Source: JBBDYD01 sp040901865 (GTDB lineage Bacteria; Bacteroidota; Ignavibacteria; UBA10030). Taken from it: DNA of 6,484 nt. Positions 6,318 to 6,484 of the stretch are shown here, piece by piece. Below the pieces are notes generated by a model. It saw nothing but the letters and a program-made list of their open reading frames with translations, was not told the origin of the DNA and made no database searches. A program made the translations under genes and the position numbers. The DNA lies in NCBI GenBank assembly GCA_040901865.1, contig JBBDYD010000062.1:1-6484 (forward strand), given 5' to 3'. Every line of letters begins with the position of its first letter. The stretch's first letter is position 1.

Positions 6318-6349
6318 AATTGTGGGTGATTGGTAGAACCTTGGTTTTT

Positions 6350-6484
6350 AACGCAGAGGCGTCCCGCCATCCCGCCAAGGAGCGGCGGGACACAAAAAGC
6401 GTGAAAGCGAGCGGGATAAACAGAGAATCGCAGAGGGCGCAGAGTGTTATCCGATACCCTCTGTGTCTCTTCTTTTCCCTCTGC
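6350..6484. repeat. REP-like palindromic and CTCTGCG-type repeats upstream of the binding-protein gene; no gene seen
   Basis: The region holds GTCCCGCC (6361-6368) and its exact inverse GGCGGGAC (6384-6391), a nested inverted pair TCCCGCC (6370-6376)/GGCGGGA (6384-6390) with a 7-nt loop, and a further GCGGGA at 6411-6416. On both sides lie CGCAGAGG-type units: ACGCAGAGG (6351-6359), GCAGAGGGCGCAGAG (6430-6444), and the inverted CCCTCTG (6457-6463) and CCCTCTGC (6477-6484). These resemble dispersed intergenic repeats of uncultured bacteria. Folding is possible on either strand. No promoter or terminator with a U-run can be assigned. Confidence 0.6.

Overview
The window looks like part of a carbohydrate-uptake locus from a Gram-negative bacterium, most likely a member of the Bacteroidota/Chlorobiota/Ignavibacteria (FCB) assemblage recovered from an assembly. 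Three things point there. There is a TonB-dependent outer-membrane receptor with an N-terminal carboxypeptidase-regulatory-like domain. The other genes are sugar-handling genes, two of them with export signals. Base composition is intermediate. A canonical sigma70-type promoter (TTGACA, 17 bp, TATACT) and strong Shine-Dalgarno sites before three of the genes fit classical Bacteroidetes poorly, so an Ignavibacteria-like or other FCB lineage is preferred. This placement is inference. A run of ten Ns shows that the sequence is a scaffold.

All four genes lie on the minus strand, so the transcriptional order runs from high to low coordinates. First is a secreted sugar-binding protein of the ribose/galactofuranose type (6317-5406). 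It overlaps by ATGA a FGGY-family kinase carrying the D-ribulokinase signature TCSLV (5409-3781). After a 92-nt spacer made largely of degenerate repeats comes a secreted DUF2961/GH172 glycoside hydrolase (3688-2537), interrupted by the assembly gap. After a 476-nt intergenic region comes a TonB-dependent receptor (2060 to the window edge), whose C-terminal barrel strands lie outside the window.

The 476-nt region carries its own strong promoter (2442-2470), an inverted repeat at the predicted transcription start, and a leader of about 375 nt with a hairpin next to a second possible start for the receptor. The 167 nt upstream of the binding-protein gene are filled with GC-rich palindromic, REP-like repeats and CTCTGCG-type repeats, with no gene visible.

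The gene set suggests import and breakdown of a furanose-containing glycan: receptor at the outer membrane, GH172 in the periplasm or at the surface, binding protein in the periplasm, and kinase in the cytoplasm. Known GH172 enzymes act on D-arabinofuranosides or D-fructofuranosides, and D-ribulose is the isomerisation product of D-arabinose. A D-arabinofuranose-to-D-ribulose-5-phosphate route is therefore the most interesting hypothesis. The isomerase and the inner-membrane permease it needs are not in the window.
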